64,000 nt of DNA from Geomonas oryzae (GTDB lineage Bacteria > Desulfobacterota > Desulfuromonadia > Geobacterales > Geobacteraceae). This document shows, in pieces, positions 35,375-44,013 of the stretch. Where the stretch lies: the NCBI RefSeq assembly GCF_004117875.1, contig NZ_RAHW01000001.1, positions 1-64,000 on the forward strand, read 5' to 3'. The position numbers were made by a program, and so were the translations under genes. A model generated the notes under the pieces. It was given only the letters and a program-made list of their open reading frames with translations. It made no database searches and had not been told where the DNA came from. The number at the start of each line of letters is the position of its first letter. Within the stretch, counting starts at the first letter, position 1.

Positions 35375-36739
35375 TTAAAAGGGGAGCATCCCTTTACCCA
35401 TTCCTTTCATCCCTTTCATAAGGCCCTTCGGACCCATCTTCTGCAACTGCTTGACGACCTTCTGAGCTTCGGTGAAACGCTTCAGGAGTTGGTTGACCTC
35501 TTGAACGCTGGTCCCGCTGCCGTTGGCGATCCTCAAACGACGGCTGCCGTTGATGATGGTGTGGTTCGCGCGTTCCTTGGGCGTCATGGAATCTATGATC
35601 GCCTCGATCCGCTTCAGCTCCTTCTCCGAAGGCTGGGCGCCCTGCATCTGCTTCATCGCCTTACCCATGCCGGGGATCATGTTCATGATCGATTCGAGCG
35701 AACCCATCTTCTTGATCTGCTGCAGCTGGTTGCGGAAGTCCTCGAGATCGAACTGACCGCCGCTCTTCTTCATCTTCTGCTGCAGGCGGGTCGCTTCCTT
35801 CTCGTCGAAGGTAGCCTGGGCCTTCTCGATCAGGGTGAGCACGTCGCCCATGCCGAGGATGCGGGAGACGAGACGGTCGGCGTGGAACACGTCCAGCGCG
35901 TCCAGCTTCTCGCCTAAGCCCACGAACTTGACCGGCTTGCCGGTGACCGCCTTGATGGAAAGAGCCGCACCGCCCTTGGCGTCGCCGTCAAGCTTGGTGA
36001 GGATCACGCCGGTGATGCCGAGGCGGTCGTTGAAGCCCTGCGCCACGTTCACCGCTTCCTGGCCGGTCATGGCGTCGGCAACGAACAGGATCTCGCGTGG
36101 TGCGAGCTCGTCGCGGATCCCTTCCAGCTCCTCCATCAGGTAATCGTCGATCTGATGGCGGCCGGCGGTATCGTAGATGATGACGTCGAAGCCGTTCAGG
36201 GTCGCGTAGCGATGCGCCTCGCGGCAGATGTCGAGCGGCTTCTGGGTCGCCAGCGAGTTGAACACCTCGATGTCGAGCTGGCGTCCGAGCACCTTCAACT
36301 GTTCGATCGCCGCCGGGCGGTAGACGTCGGCCGGCACCAGGAGAGGCTTCTTCCTTTGCGCCTTAAGGAACTTGGCGAGCTTGCCGCAGGATGTCGTCTT
36401 ACCGGCGCCCTGCAGACCGACCAGCATTATGGCGACCGGCGGCTTCGCGGCGAGATCGAGCGAATTGTCCTCGCTGCCCCCCATGAGAAGCACGAGCTCG
36501 TCATGGACGATCTTGATTACCTGCTGCCCGGGGGCGAGGCTTTGCAGCACCTCGGTGCCGACGGCGCGCGTGCGAACCTTTTCGACAAAATCCTTGACGA
36601 CCTTGAAATTAACGTCGGCCTCGAGGAGCGCAAGACGCACCTCACGCAGCGCGTCCTTGACGTTGTCTTCGGTCATCACACCCTGACCACGGAGCTTCTT
36701 GAAAACCAGGTCGAGTTTATCGGAAAGAGTCGCGAACAT
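35375..36739 (-). CDS. ffh: Signal recognition particle protein Ffh
   Basis: GTPase that binds signal peptides and 4.5S RNA for co-translational membrane targeting. N, G and M domains are complete: P-loop GLQGAGKTTSCGKLAK, VDTAGR-equivalent YDTAGRHQID, TKLDGDAKGGAAL, and a Met-rich M domain ending MGPKGLMKGMKGMGKGM. 454 residues. First gene of the operon, with a promoter about 100 bp upstream. The 4.5S RNA gene (ffs) was not found in the window. Confidence 0.97.
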   Translation of the reverse strand: MFATLSDKLDLVFKKLRGQGVMTEDNVKDALREVRLALLEADVNFKVVKDFVEKVRTRAVGTEVLQSLAPGQQVIKIVHDELVLLMGGSEDNSLDLAAKPPVAIMLVGLQGAGKTTSCGKLAKFLKAQRKKPLLVPADVYRPAAIEQLKVLGRQLDIEVFNSLATQKPLDICREAHRYATLNGFDVIIYDTAGRHQIDDYLMEELEGIRDELAPREILFVADAMTGQEAVNVAQGFNDRLGITGVILTKLDGDAKGGAALSIKAVTGKPVKFVGLGEKLDALDVFHADRLVSRILGMGDVLTLIEKAQATFDEKEATRLQQKMKKSGGQFDLEDFRNQLQQIKKMGSLESIMNMIPGMGKAMKQMQGAQPSEKELKRIEAIIDSMTPKERANHTIINGSRRLRIANGSGTSVQEVNQLLKRFTEAQKVVKQLQKMGPKGLMKGMKGMGKGMLPF

Positions 36740-36835
36740 CTATGAACCCATAAGTCATCGAAATGACGAGTTAATTTTTCTCAAAAAACCGCGCGTGCCG
36801 ACAAAAGCGCACAGGTATCCCGCGGCAAGAGAGTC

Positions 36836-36865
36836 ACTTTAGTGGATAGAAGCGCAAATTGTCAA
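36836..36865 (-). promoter_or_regulatory. Promoter of the ffh operon
   Basis: Minus-strand TTGACA (36860-36865), 18-bp spacer, TAAAGT (36836-36841), giving a leader of about 90 nt before the ffh start. Confidence 0.65.
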
Positions 36866-36890
36866 GCGAAATTATCGGCCACGACGTTAG

Positions 36891-37487
36891 TTACAGCCGC
36901 ACCACCGAGCGTGCTTTCAGCATGCTTTCCGCGATGGTGAACATGTTGGTGACGCCTCCGGCAGCGAGGTGCTCCTTCTTCTTGTAGAAGTCGAGACAGA
37001 TGCCGCAGGAGAGAACTTCGACGCCGCGGTTGCCCAACTCCTCCAGCGCCTCGACCACCTCGGACCCTTCGGCGGCGAGAAGGACTCCGGAGTTGACGAA
37101 GAAGATGCGGTCCGGCAGTTCGTTCAGATCGAGGAGGGTGATGATGAAGTTCTTCATCAAAAGGCGCCCCAGCTCCTCGGCCCCGTCGCCCATCCGATCC
37201 GTGCCGATCAGCATCACGGTCGGGCCGGCTGCCGCAGCGGGGGCGGCCTCGCGCGCCGGGGTCGCCGCACCTGCGCCTGCACCGGTGATGGTGAAGGCAA
37301 AGCCGTCTTCCAGTTTTTCCTCCTGCACCTGGTAGCCGCGTCCCTGAGCGAAGCGCTTCACGTTCTCGCGCGGTGCGCCGTCGTCGAGAAGAACGTGGAG
37401 CTCCTCCCCCTGGGCCGCCTCGAGCGCCCTCTTCACCTGCACCACCGGCAGCGGACATGCCATGCCCCTGACGTCGAGCTTACTCAT
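36891..37487 (-). CDS. yedF: YedF-type selenium-metabolism sulfurtransferase-like protein
   Basis: A 198-residue fusion of an N-terminal TusA/SirA-like domain (DVRGMACPLPVVQVKRAL, with the CPxP motif) and a C-terminal DsrE-like domain (about 85-195, with conserved LSCGICLDFYKK). This is the layout of the YedF family often found in selenium-using bacteria. It probably handles persulfide or selenide. A DUF3343 gene lies upstream with 4-bp overlap, a common pairing. Selenium involvement is by association, not shown here. Confidence 0.88.
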   Translation of the reverse strand: MSKLDVRGMACPLPVVQVKRALEAAQGEELHVLLDDGAPRENVKRFAQGRGYQVQEEKLEDGFAFTITGAGAGAATPAREAAPAAAAGPTVMLIGTDRMGDGAEELGRLLMKNFIITLLDLNELPDRIFFVNSGVLLAAEGSEVVEALEELGNRGVEVLSCGICLDFYKKKEHLAAGGVTNMFTIAESMLKARSVVRL

Positions 37488-37747
37488 TGCTTTTCTCCTA
37501 TCTTTTCGAAGTTGTCTCCGACTTTTCTGTACAGGTCGCGCGGTAAAAGGCCGGCCTCGGAAAGGACCGCTTCCACCTCCGGCCTCACGTCTTCCGCGTA
37601 GCGGATGGCGAGCCCGCAGTCCGCGGCAAGGGTGCGCGGTGCCGGAATGAGCAGGATCTTCAGCCCCTGGTCCTTGAGCAGACGCTCCGCCTCCATGACA
37701 CGATGGATGGAGTTGAAGATGGCGATGAAGTCTCCGTCTTTTATCAC
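37484..37747 (-). CDS. DUF3343 family protein
   Basis: An 87-residue cytoplasmic protein. Family members are small and linked to sulfur/selenium transfer; sequence features are FNSIHRVMEAERLLK, IPAPRTLAADCGLAIRY with a conserved Cys, and VEAVLSEAGL. It starts with GTG at 37747, preceded by AAGGAG. Overlaps yedF by 4 bp; the two form a unit. Confidence 0.85.
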   Translation of the reverse strand: MIKDGDFIAIFNSIHRVMEAERLLKDQGLKILLIPAPRTLAADCGLAIRYAEDVRPEVEAVLSEAGLLPRDLYRKVGDNFEKIGEKQ

Positions 37748-37790
37748 AAGTGCTCCTTTTTCAGATAAAAACCAGTGCTATAGAAGCACA

Positions 37791-37819
37791 TTGACAAAGA
37801 GAGGTCAAACCCATAGTAT
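37791..37819 (+). promoter_or_regulatory. Promoter of the small membrane protein gene
   Basis: TTGACA (37791-37796), 17-bp spacer, TAGTAT (37814-37819), 21 bp before the ATG. Confidence 0.65.
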
Positions 37820-37839
37820 TACCGACCCAAGAGGTCAAC

Positions 37840-38103
37840 ATGGAAACCGTACTCAAAGCCGCCACCCTCATGGTGCTGGCTACCTTAGTGAACATCCCGC
37901 TGGGTTACCAGAGGCAATCCTACCCGAAGTTTTCCTTCGCCTGGTACTTCTACGTCCACATCTCCATCCCCGCCATCATCTACTTCAGGATCAAGACCGG
38001 TCTGGGGTGGGGCTTCATCCCCTTCAGCATCTCGAGCGCCGTGCTTGGCCAGGTTATCGGCGGCAGGACGTACCGGAAGAGACATCCCGTCAATGAAGAC
38101 TAG
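37840..38103 (+). CDS. Hypothetical small membrane protein (87 aa)
   Basis: Three predicted membrane segments (about residues 3-22, 32-50 and 54-72) with a charged tail ending KRHPVNED. No family recognised; the many aromatic residues and the GxGxGFIP turn suggest a simple membrane-spanning protein. ATG follows GAGGT. It overlaps the following DUF721 gene by 11 bp and has a good promoter of its own. Confidence 0.75.
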   Translation: METVLKAATLMVLATLVNIPLGYQRQSYPKFSFAWYFYVHISIPAIIYFRIKTGLGWGFIPFSISSAVLGQVIGGRTYRKRHPVNED

Positions 38104-38566
38104 CCGCCCCAGGATGCGCCGGCCGGCATCCGTCACCGACCTTTTGGGCAGCATCCTCCGGGGCACCCCGGCGGAGCTGCGACTCAAGGAGGGACGCATC
38201 TGGGAAGTCTGGGACGAAGCGATCGGCAAAAAGATCGCCGCGCACGCCCAGCCCGTAGCCTTCCGCGAAGGGACCCTCACCGTTCACGTCGACAGCGGGC
38301 CGTGGCTGCAGCAGCTCACCTACCTGAAGAAAGACCTCATCGCCAAGGTGAACGAGGCCCTCGACGAAGAACTGGTCAAGGAGCTGCACATGAAGGCGGG
38401 CAAGGTCAAGTCCGCCGCGCCGAAGCCGCAGCAGGCCGTGAAGCGGCGCAAATTGAGCGAGGACGAGCAGGCCTGGATCAAGGAACAGGCGCAGGCCGTC
38501 GACGACCCGGAACTGCGCGCCGTGTTCGAGAGACTCATCAAAAGAGACCGGGAACACCAGGTATAA
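38093..38566 (+). CDS. DUF721/DciA-like protein
   Basis: A 157-residue basic protein with a DUF721-like N-terminal domain (about residues 10-95: LLGSILRG, WEVWDEAIGKKIAAHAQP, LTVHVDSGPWLQQLTYLK). DUF721 includes DciA, the ancestral replicative-helicase loader in bacteria lacking DnaC. The C-terminal half is charged and probably disordered. ATG at 38093 is chosen; the frame opens at 38045 inside the previous gene. Confidence 0.82.
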   Translation: MKTSRPRMRRPASVTDLLGSILRGTPAELRLKEGRIWEVWDEAIGKKIAAHAQPVAFREGTLTVHVDSGPWLQQLTYLKKDLIAKVNEALDEELVKELHMKAGKVKSAAPKPQQAVKRRKLSEDEQAWIKEQAQAVDDPELRAVFERLIKRDREHQV

Positions 38567-38579
38567 ACAGGGTCCGGAA

Positions 38580-39320
38580 CTATTCCAAGCCTTTATAGAT
38601 TCGCAGCTTCTCGCTGCTGTACCCGCCATCCTCGCCGCGCACGAAAAGCGGCGGCTCCACCTTCAGCTCGCCCGTCCTTCCCTTTGCCAGCTCGATCATG
38701 AACATCCGGGCATCCATCCGCGTGTTGCCGTGCACCATGCGCAGCCGCAAGGGTGCCAGCTTCTGCACCGCCGCCTGCGCCATCAGTTCCGCCAGGCGGC
38801 AGGTGTGGTAGATGAGGCAGATCCGCCCGGAAGGCTTCACCAGGTACTTGGCCGCGGCGAGAAAATCGGCGAGCGTCGCGCTCGTCTCGTGTCGTGCCTC
38901 GTCGCGTCCCCGTCTCGGGCTCACCTTTCCCGTTCCGGGGCGGCGATAGGGAGGGTTCGACACCACCAGGTCGAAGCTGTCCACGGGGAAATGCGTCTTC
39001 AGCGACAGAACGTCATCCTCGACAATCCGTACCCGGTCCGAGAGGCTGTTCAGTGCGACGTTGCGGTTGGCGATGTCCGCCATCACCTGCTGGAACTCGA
39101 TCGCCGTCACCGACGAGTTTTGTGCCAGGCGTGCCAGGAGCAGCGCGATCACCCCGCACCCCGTTCCGAGGTCCGCGCAGGACTCCCCGTCCCTGACCCT
39201 TGCAAAGTCCGCCAAAAGCAGCGGGTCAACCGAGAACCGGTATCCGTGCCGCGGCTGTATGATGCGCAGGTCATACCCGGATAACTCGTCCAAAGTTTCA
39301 TGTTCAGCAGTTACGACCAT
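38580..39320 (-). CDS. TrmN6-like tRNA1(Val) adenine-N6 methyltransferase
   Basis: SAM-dependent Rossmann-fold methyltransferase with motif I as DLGTGCGVIALLLAR and the N6-adenine catalytic motif NPPYR (in LVVSNPPYRRPG). Closest known function is YfiC/TrmN6, which makes m6A37 in tRNA1-Val; other small-substrate N6 methylases are possible. 246 residues. It begins just downstream of the repeat-rich region 39321-39647 and converges with the DUF721 gene. Confidence 0.85.
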   Translation of the reverse strand: MVVTAEHETLDELSGYDLRIIQPRHGYRFSVDPLLLADFARVRDGESCADLGTGCGVIALLLARLAQNSSVTAIEFQQVMADIANRNVALNSLSDRVRIVEDDVLSLKTHFPVDSFDLVVSNPPYRRPGTGKVSPRRGRDEARHETSATLADFLAAAKYLVKPSGRICLIYHTCRLAELMAQAAVQKLAPLRLRMVHGNTRMDARMFMIELAKGRTGELKVEPPLFVRGEDGGYSSEKLRIYKGLE

Positions 39321-39647
39321 AAAAACCTATAAAAAACGCAAAGGACAAAACCCGAAAACTCAAAAACCAATTTGTAACGCAAAGCCGCAAGGACGCAAAG
39401 AAACCCATAAACCCAAAAGCATTTAGTTTTACCCCAAAAAAGCTTTGGGTTTACTCCAGAAGTTCGTTGCGCCTTTGCGTCTTTGCGTTAATAAAAGGCT
39501 TTGGCTTTGGGTTCACCCCAGAAGTTCTTTGCGCCTTTGCGTCTTTGCGTTAATAAAAGGCTTTGGCTTTGGGTTCACCCCAGAAGTTCTTTGTGCCTTT
39601 GCGTCTTTGCGTTAATAAATGGCTGTTGCCTCTTCCATCGACTACCG
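39321..39647. repeat. Repeat block on the left of the GxxExxY gene
   Basis: Contains an outward arm TAACGCAAAGCCGCAAGGAC (39375-39394, continuing GCAAAG) and three inverse arms reading TTGCGCCTTTGCGTCTTTGC. The inverse arms recur with an exact 62-bp period (cores starting 39469, 39531 and 39593), giving a tandem array of about 2.8 units between about 39441 and 39619. The unit also holds GCTTTGGGTTCACCCCAGAA. No gene is present in these 327 bp. Confidence 0.85.
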
Positions 39648-40028
39648 TCACAAACCGTTCACTACTCTATGAACTCCGTCCTTGACCAGCTTTTCACCAA
39701 AGTTGATGACCATCCCCAACTTCAGGTTCAGCATGCGCAGGTAGGTGAGTGTCTGCGATTCAAAGATGGTGTTGTACTGACTCACGGCCTTCACTTCGAC
39801 TATCACCAACTCTCCGACCAAAAGATCCAGCCTGAGCGGAACTGCCAATTCGTGCCCTTTGTAAATTACAGGCACCTCCAACTGTCGTCCGACATGAAAT
39901 CCGCGTTGTTTCAATTCCCAGGCAAGGGCCTCCTCGTACACACATTCGAGAAGGCCGGGGCCACCCAAGTTTCTGTGAGCCTCTACAGCACAAGCGAGGA
40001 TGTGAGTGCTCAACTCATTTTCCGTCAT
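39648..40028 (-). CDS. GxxExxY-family PD-(D/E)XK nuclease-like protein
   Basis: A 126-residue protein of the GxxExxY family, named for GLLECVY (residues about 24-30), with a restriction-endonuclease-like core: LRLDLLVGELVIVEVKAV supplies the Asp and Glu-x-Lys residues expected of a PD-(D/E)XK nuclease. Function is not established in the family. ATG at 40028 follows GGAGGTG at ideal spacing; another in-frame ATG at 40046 precedes it. It is flanked on both sides by the same GCAAAGACGCAAAG-type inverted repeats, which suggests that gene and repeats form one element. Confidence 0.88.
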   Translation of the reverse strand: MTENELSTHILACAVEAHRNLGGPGLLECVYEEALAWELKQRGFHVGRQLEVPVIYKGHELAVPLRLDLLVGELVIVEVKAVSQYNTIFESQTLTYLRMLNLKLGMVINFGEKLVKDGVHRVVNGL

Positions 40029-40096
40029 TTCACACCTCCAGGACATGAAGCGAAAAAGAGGAGCATAACGGTAAAAGGAATTTAATCAAAACTCAC

Positions 40097-40190
40097 GTAA
40101 CGCAAAGCCTCAGAGAAAAATGGATTGGGTCTGAAGTCTTGGTTTCCCCCCAAAAAAGGTTTTCTTTGCGCCTTTGCGTCTTTGCGTTAA
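40097..40190. repeat. Repeat block on the right of the GxxExxY gene
   Basis: An outward arm GTAACGCAAAGCC (about 40096-40108) and an inverse arm TTTGCGCCTTTGCGTCTTTG (about 40165-40184, continuing CGTTAA) match the arms on the left side at 39375-39400 and 39467-39490. The block ends about 16 bp before the stop codon of the YfhO gene. Confidence 0.8.
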
Positions 40191-40205
40191 AAAAATGCTT
40201 TGCCT

Positions 40206-42671
40206 TTAAGCCTTTCCAGCCTTTAGGCCTTCCTGTGTTTTCCTCGCCCAAACCTCCCGCCCGAGGAAGAGCGCGAAGATCGCGAAGGAGGCGAGGGTCA
40301 GATACTTACCGACCTTGAACGGTGTCGGATCGAAGACGAACTCCACCTTGTGCGAACCGGGGGTGAGGTAGATGCCGCGCAGGACATGGTCTACGGGGTA
40401 GATCTCTGCCGCCTTGCCGTCGACGGTCGCCTTCCACCCTTTGTAATATTTCTCCCCCAATACCAGCATCGAATTCAGCTTCACCGCCGCGTCGACGTCG
40501 ATCCGCTCGGCCTCGTACCTGGTGACGCGCGCCTGCCCGGCCGCGTCGGGGGGAGCGTTCCATTTCGGATCTTTCGCGACCGGGATGGGAGCGGGCGTCT
40601 CCACGAGTGCCATGGTGCGCGGGTTGAACTGCGGACTTTGCAGCGCGCCCAGCATCTCCTCCGGCTTTTCCACCTGCAGCGCCACCGGCGCAAGCCACGC
40701 CTTCGGGAGCACGGTCGGATTCTCGAGGACGACCAGGCCGCCCGGCGTCGTATAAACGGGACGGTACTTGCCGGCAAGCCCCGTCTTGTCCTGTTCGAAC
40801 TGCTCCTTCGTCATCACGAGATACTTCACGTTGAGGATGTCGGGCATCCCGGAGATCAGGTTGAAGTTGTCGAGATACTCCTGCCAGCGACGCTGCTGCA
40901 CCGCGTTCGAGGTGAACATGACCGGAACGCCCGAGGCTGCGTAAGGCATGGGATCGCCGCCAAGCGGCAGGGTGCGGTACTCGGTCCCCGCCCCCTTCAC
41001 GTAGGCGATCTCAGGTGCCTTGGCGGTCGCCTCGCGGTGCGGCTCATCCACCACGAAAAGGAACTTGGCGTTAACGCGCCCGGTGTCCAGCAGGAAGAGC
41101 CCGATCAGCACGAAGGGGAGCGCCTTGGCGGCCAGTTTGCCTCGATGGTAGAGGAAGAAGGCGACGGCGAAGAGGGTCGAGAGCCCCGCGGCGATCCAGG
41201 TCTCGGTAAGGATGTTGCGCCAGCGCTGCAGCACGAGCTGCTGGCTCTGCGCCTCGTAGCGGGTGGGGCGCGCCAGGATGTCGATGAAGTGGTTCACCCA
41301 GAAGTTGCCGGTGGCAAGCTCCACCACCGCGAGCACCATCAAAAGCAAGGGAAGCATGATTACCCCGGCGACGTAGTGCTTGAATTCGCGCCGGGAACGG
41401 ACCGCGGGATCTAGCAGCAGGTCGAGGCCGAAGGCGGAGAGGACACCAAGCCCCAGCACCGGGATGAACATGATCATCTTGGGTACCCGGAAGCGGTTGA
41501 TCCCCGGGAAGTAGTCGAAAAGCAGGTTGTAGAAAGGGGTGTATTTCCCCATGGAAAACAGGATGCCGACGACGACCGCCGAGAGCGCGAGCCAGGTGTA
41601 GCGGTCACGCCGGAAGATGAGCGGCAATGGGAGCAGCAGCCAGGGGAGAAGACCCATGTAGCTCACCGTCTGGGTGAAGTTCATCCGCCCCCAGTAGTAG
41701 GAGTCGATGTTAGCGGGATTGGGCCCCGCCTCCTGGCGGGAAAAGCCGAAGAAGCCCGGGATGATGAAGGCGGCAGCCTCTTCCGGCGGCATGGACCAGG
41801 ACATCGCCTCCTCGCGCGCGAGCCCCCCCTTCGCCTCGGTCTGCCCCGCCGAAGCGCTAACGTTCGCTCCGCTGTTCACGCCGCGGTTGGTCTCCTTGGA
41901 CCAGTTGGCCAGGGGAACCAGCGACATCGCCACGGTGGTGAGAAAGAAGAAAAGCAGCGCGAGGTTCAAGACCAACAGGCGACGGAACTCCTTTTGCCCC
42001 CCCTGGTCGCCCAAAACTACCATAAGCGAGCGCGCAATGCCGTAGACCCCGACGGCGAGACAGGTGTAGTAGGCGATCTGCCAGTGGGTGTGGAAGAACT
42101 GGTACGCCAGAACGAAGGCCGTCGTGAGGAAGTAGAAAAGTCGTTTCGTTCTGAAGCCTTTTTCCAGGAAGTAAAAAGCCCAAGGGGCAAAGGTGATGGT
42201 GGCGATCTTCATCACGTGCCCGGCGTTGATCAAAGAGGCGTTTTCCGGTGCTATCGCAAAGACGAGCCCACCAACCAATGCCCCCCAAGCCCCGACACCG
42301 AGGAGCCTGCAAAAGCAGTAGACACCGGCGGCGCCGATGAAAAGCTGGAGCACGATGTACCAGGCCACGTTGGCCGGAGCGGGAAAAATCCAGAAGACGA
42401 GGTTGCGGAAAAAGAGGAACTGCTCCGAGGCCATCCCCCCTTCGTTGGTGTGCCCGGAATTTATGAACGGATTCCACCCGGCGCTGGAGAGGTCCACTCG
42501 GAAGATGGACCCAAACGGCCTGTTGCCGAAATCCTTCACCCCCCAGTAAAACTCGTTGAGAATATCCGGAGCTCGGATTATCTGCGTGGTGAAGAGGATC
42601 TTTGAAAAAAGGATCAAGAGAACTGCCAGGAGTCCTGAGAGAATGAGCAGATCTTTCTTGCGGGCGGTCAT
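40206..42671 (-). CDS. YfhO-family polytopic membrane protein
   Basis: An 821-residue membrane protein with about 12 helices in the first 560 residues and a soluble C-terminal domain, then a last helix near 795-812. YfhO proteins are GT-C-like glycosyltransferase candidates that modify lipoteichoic acid or surface glycans with lipid-linked sugars. The early periplasmic loop (about residues 35-85) would hold the catalytic acid. It closes the polysaccharide locus, 118 bp after the last glycosyltransferase. A repeat block lies right after its stop. Confidence 0.85.
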   Translation of the reverse strand: MTARKKDLLILSGLLAVLLILFSKILFTTQIIRAPDILNEFYWGVKDFGNRPFGSIFRVDLSSAGWNPFINSGHTNEGGMASEQFLFFRNLVFWIFPAPANVAWYIVLQLFIGAAGVYCFCRLLGVGAWGALVGGLVFAIAPENASLINAGHVMKIATITFAPWAFYFLEKGFRTKRLFYFLTTAFVLAYQFFHTHWQIAYYTCLAVGVYGIARSLMVVLGDQGGQKEFRRLLVLNLALLFFFLTTVAMSLVPLANWSKETNRGVNSGANVSASAGQTEAKGGLAREEAMSWSMPPEEAAAFIIPGFFGFSRQEAGPNPANIDSYYWGRMNFTQTVSYMGLLPWLLLPLPLIFRRDRYTWLALSAVVVGILFSMGKYTPFYNLLFDYFPGINRFRVPKMIMFIPVLGLGVLSAFGLDLLLDPAVRSRREFKHYVAGVIMLPLLLMVLAVVELATGNFWVNHFIDILARPTRYEAQSQQLVLQRWRNILTETWIAAGLSTLFAVAFFLYHRGKLAAKALPFVLIGLFLLDTGRVNAKFLFVVDEPHREATAKAPEIAYVKGAGTEYRTLPLGGDPMPYAASGVPVMFTSNAVQQRRWQEYLDNFNLISGMPDILNVKYLVMTKEQFEQDKTGLAGKYRPVYTTPGGLVVLENPTVLPKAWLAPVALQVEKPEEMLGALQSPQFNPRTMALVETPAPIPVAKDPKWNAPPDAAGQARVTRYEAERIDVDAAVKLNSMLVLGEKYYKGWKATVDGKAAEIYPVDHVLRGIYLTPGSHKVEFVFDPTPFKVGKYLTLASFAIFALFLGREVWARKTQEGLKAGKA

Positions 42672-42789
42672 CGCGATTTACACTCCATGATCAGGGCAAA
42701 AATCGGCCTCACCTTTTGTTGAGAGACCGTAGCCAGCGTCGCATTATCCACACATTTGCGAATTTGTGCAATTGTTAAGGCAGGTTCCG

Positions 42790-44013
42790 TCATCCCCTCG
42801 CTTGGGTATGTGCCGGTGAGCCTGCGTGCATCGTGGACAGATAAAACCGGTGGAGGGACCGGGCGGCCGCCCCCCAGTTGAAGTTTTCCTGAAGATGTGC
42901 ACATCCGGCCCCACCAAGACTTTGCTGCAGCGCCGGCGCTTTGAGCAATTCAACGGTACGGTCCACCATTTGTCGCCAATCGTCAGGATCGCAGAGAACG
43001 CCTGACCTGCCGTCATCGATATACTCGGCGATCTGCCCCACCCGGTCCGCCACGACCGGAACCTGCGCCAAAAGGATCTCGGTCAGCTTCGCCGGGCACT
43101 TGCAACGGTTGACCAGCGTATCGGCAAAGGGATAGACGGCGACGTTCGCTGCCGCAAGGTAATCCGGTATGGCTTCAGGAGCAACCCACCCTGCCATCAC
43201 CAAGGCGGCATCGAAACCGGACTCTCCGGCCGATTGCAGCAGCAGCCCCTCCTCCCCGCGTCTCCCCTTCCCCACGACCAGGAAGCGGACCCCGGCTACC
43301 TGCCTGTGGATCTCGGCGAAGATGAAATGCAGCTTTTCCTGACTGAACTCGAAAAAACGGGTGTACAGCAAAAGAACGGGCGCATCGGGTGCGATCCCGA
43401 GCCCGGCGCGAACCGCCTGCCCGTCACCGGCCGTCGCCGCGGCAACGCAGTTCGGCAGGTAGAGCAGGTGATCCCGCTGCACCTCCATCTGACCGACCAG
43501 GTGCTCGAGACCGCGGCTTGCGACGGTCACCCCGAGGGCGCGGGGGGTGATCCACTGCTCCTGTAAGCGGTAAAAACGCTTTTCGACAGCTGAGTAGTCA
43601 TGAAGCTCGTTCATGCCGCCTTCTCCCTCCCAGTCATCGGTATCCAGAAAGAGCGGCGGAGTCCTCAGGCCGAGGGTTTGCAGCGCAATGAGGAGCATCG
43701 CCGCGATCCCCCCGTATCCCTTCGGCTTGAAGAGATGGATGAGGTCGGGCTTCTCCTTCAGCGCAACCCGAAGCATGCGCCAGGCAAGAAACGGTGCGGC
43801 CAAGGCCTTTTGCTTCGGCCCCAAGTCGACGTTGACAAGCCGTACCCCACGGACCACCTCGGTCTTCCCGGAATCTTCCGGGTTGGTGTAAGGGGGCGCC
43901 ACGATGACGACTTCGTGCCCCGACGCTTGAAGTTCAGCGGCCAGCGGGACCATGCGTGCAATGACGGTCCCCTTGGGACGTATCCCGAACGGTGCCCAAA
44001 AGATGATCTTCAA
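42790..44013 (-). CDS. Glycosyltransferase family 4-like protein (I)
   Basis: GT-B fold enzyme of 407 residues. The N-terminal acceptor domain starts LKIIFWAPFGIRPKGTVIAR and includes VIVAPPYTN; the C-terminal donor domain includes VVADRVGQIAEYIDDGRSGV. Sugar and acceptor unknown. The start is TTG at 44013, whose TTGA overlaps the stop of the preceding GT2 gene and follows GGAGG; the longer frame to 44118 is out of phase with that gene. It shows no signal peptide; a peripheral membrane protein is likely. Confidence 0.85.
   Translation of the reverse strand: MKIIFWAPFGIRPKGTVIARMVPLAAELQASGHEVVIVAPPYTNPEDSGKTEVVRGVRLVNVDLGPKQKALAAPFLAWRMLRVALKEKPDLIHLFKPKGYGGIAAMLLIALQTLGLRTPPLFLDTDDWEGEGGMNELHDYSAVEKRFYRLQEQWITPRALGVTVASRGLEHLVGQMEVQRDHLLYLPNCVAAATAGDGQAVRAGLGIAPDAPVLLLYTRFFEFSQEKLHFIFAEIHRQVAGVRFLVVGKGRRGEEGLLLQSAGESGFDAALVMAGWVAPEAIPDYLAAANVAVYPFADTLVNRCKCPAKLTEILLAQVPVVADRVGQIAEYIDDGRSGVLCDPDDWRQMVDRTVELLKAPALQQSLGGAGCAHLQENFNWGAAARSLHRFYLSTMHAGSPAHTQARG

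Noticed and set aside
39375-39400. c-di-GMP (GEMM) riboswitch, suggested by ACGCAAAGCC
   Set aside because: Only that short string matches the GEMM core; the rest of the aptamer, including the tetraloop-receptor parts, is absent, and the string is part of a repeat arm present in several copies.
39441-39619. CRISPR-like array
   Set aside because: Period of 62 bp has nearly identical sequence across the whole unit, so it is a simple tandem repeat and not repeat plus unique spacer.
42672-42789. Small gene between the YfhO gene and the next glycosyltransferase
   Set aside because: Short frames there have no ribosome-binding site and run into the coding region of the neighbour; treated as intergenic.
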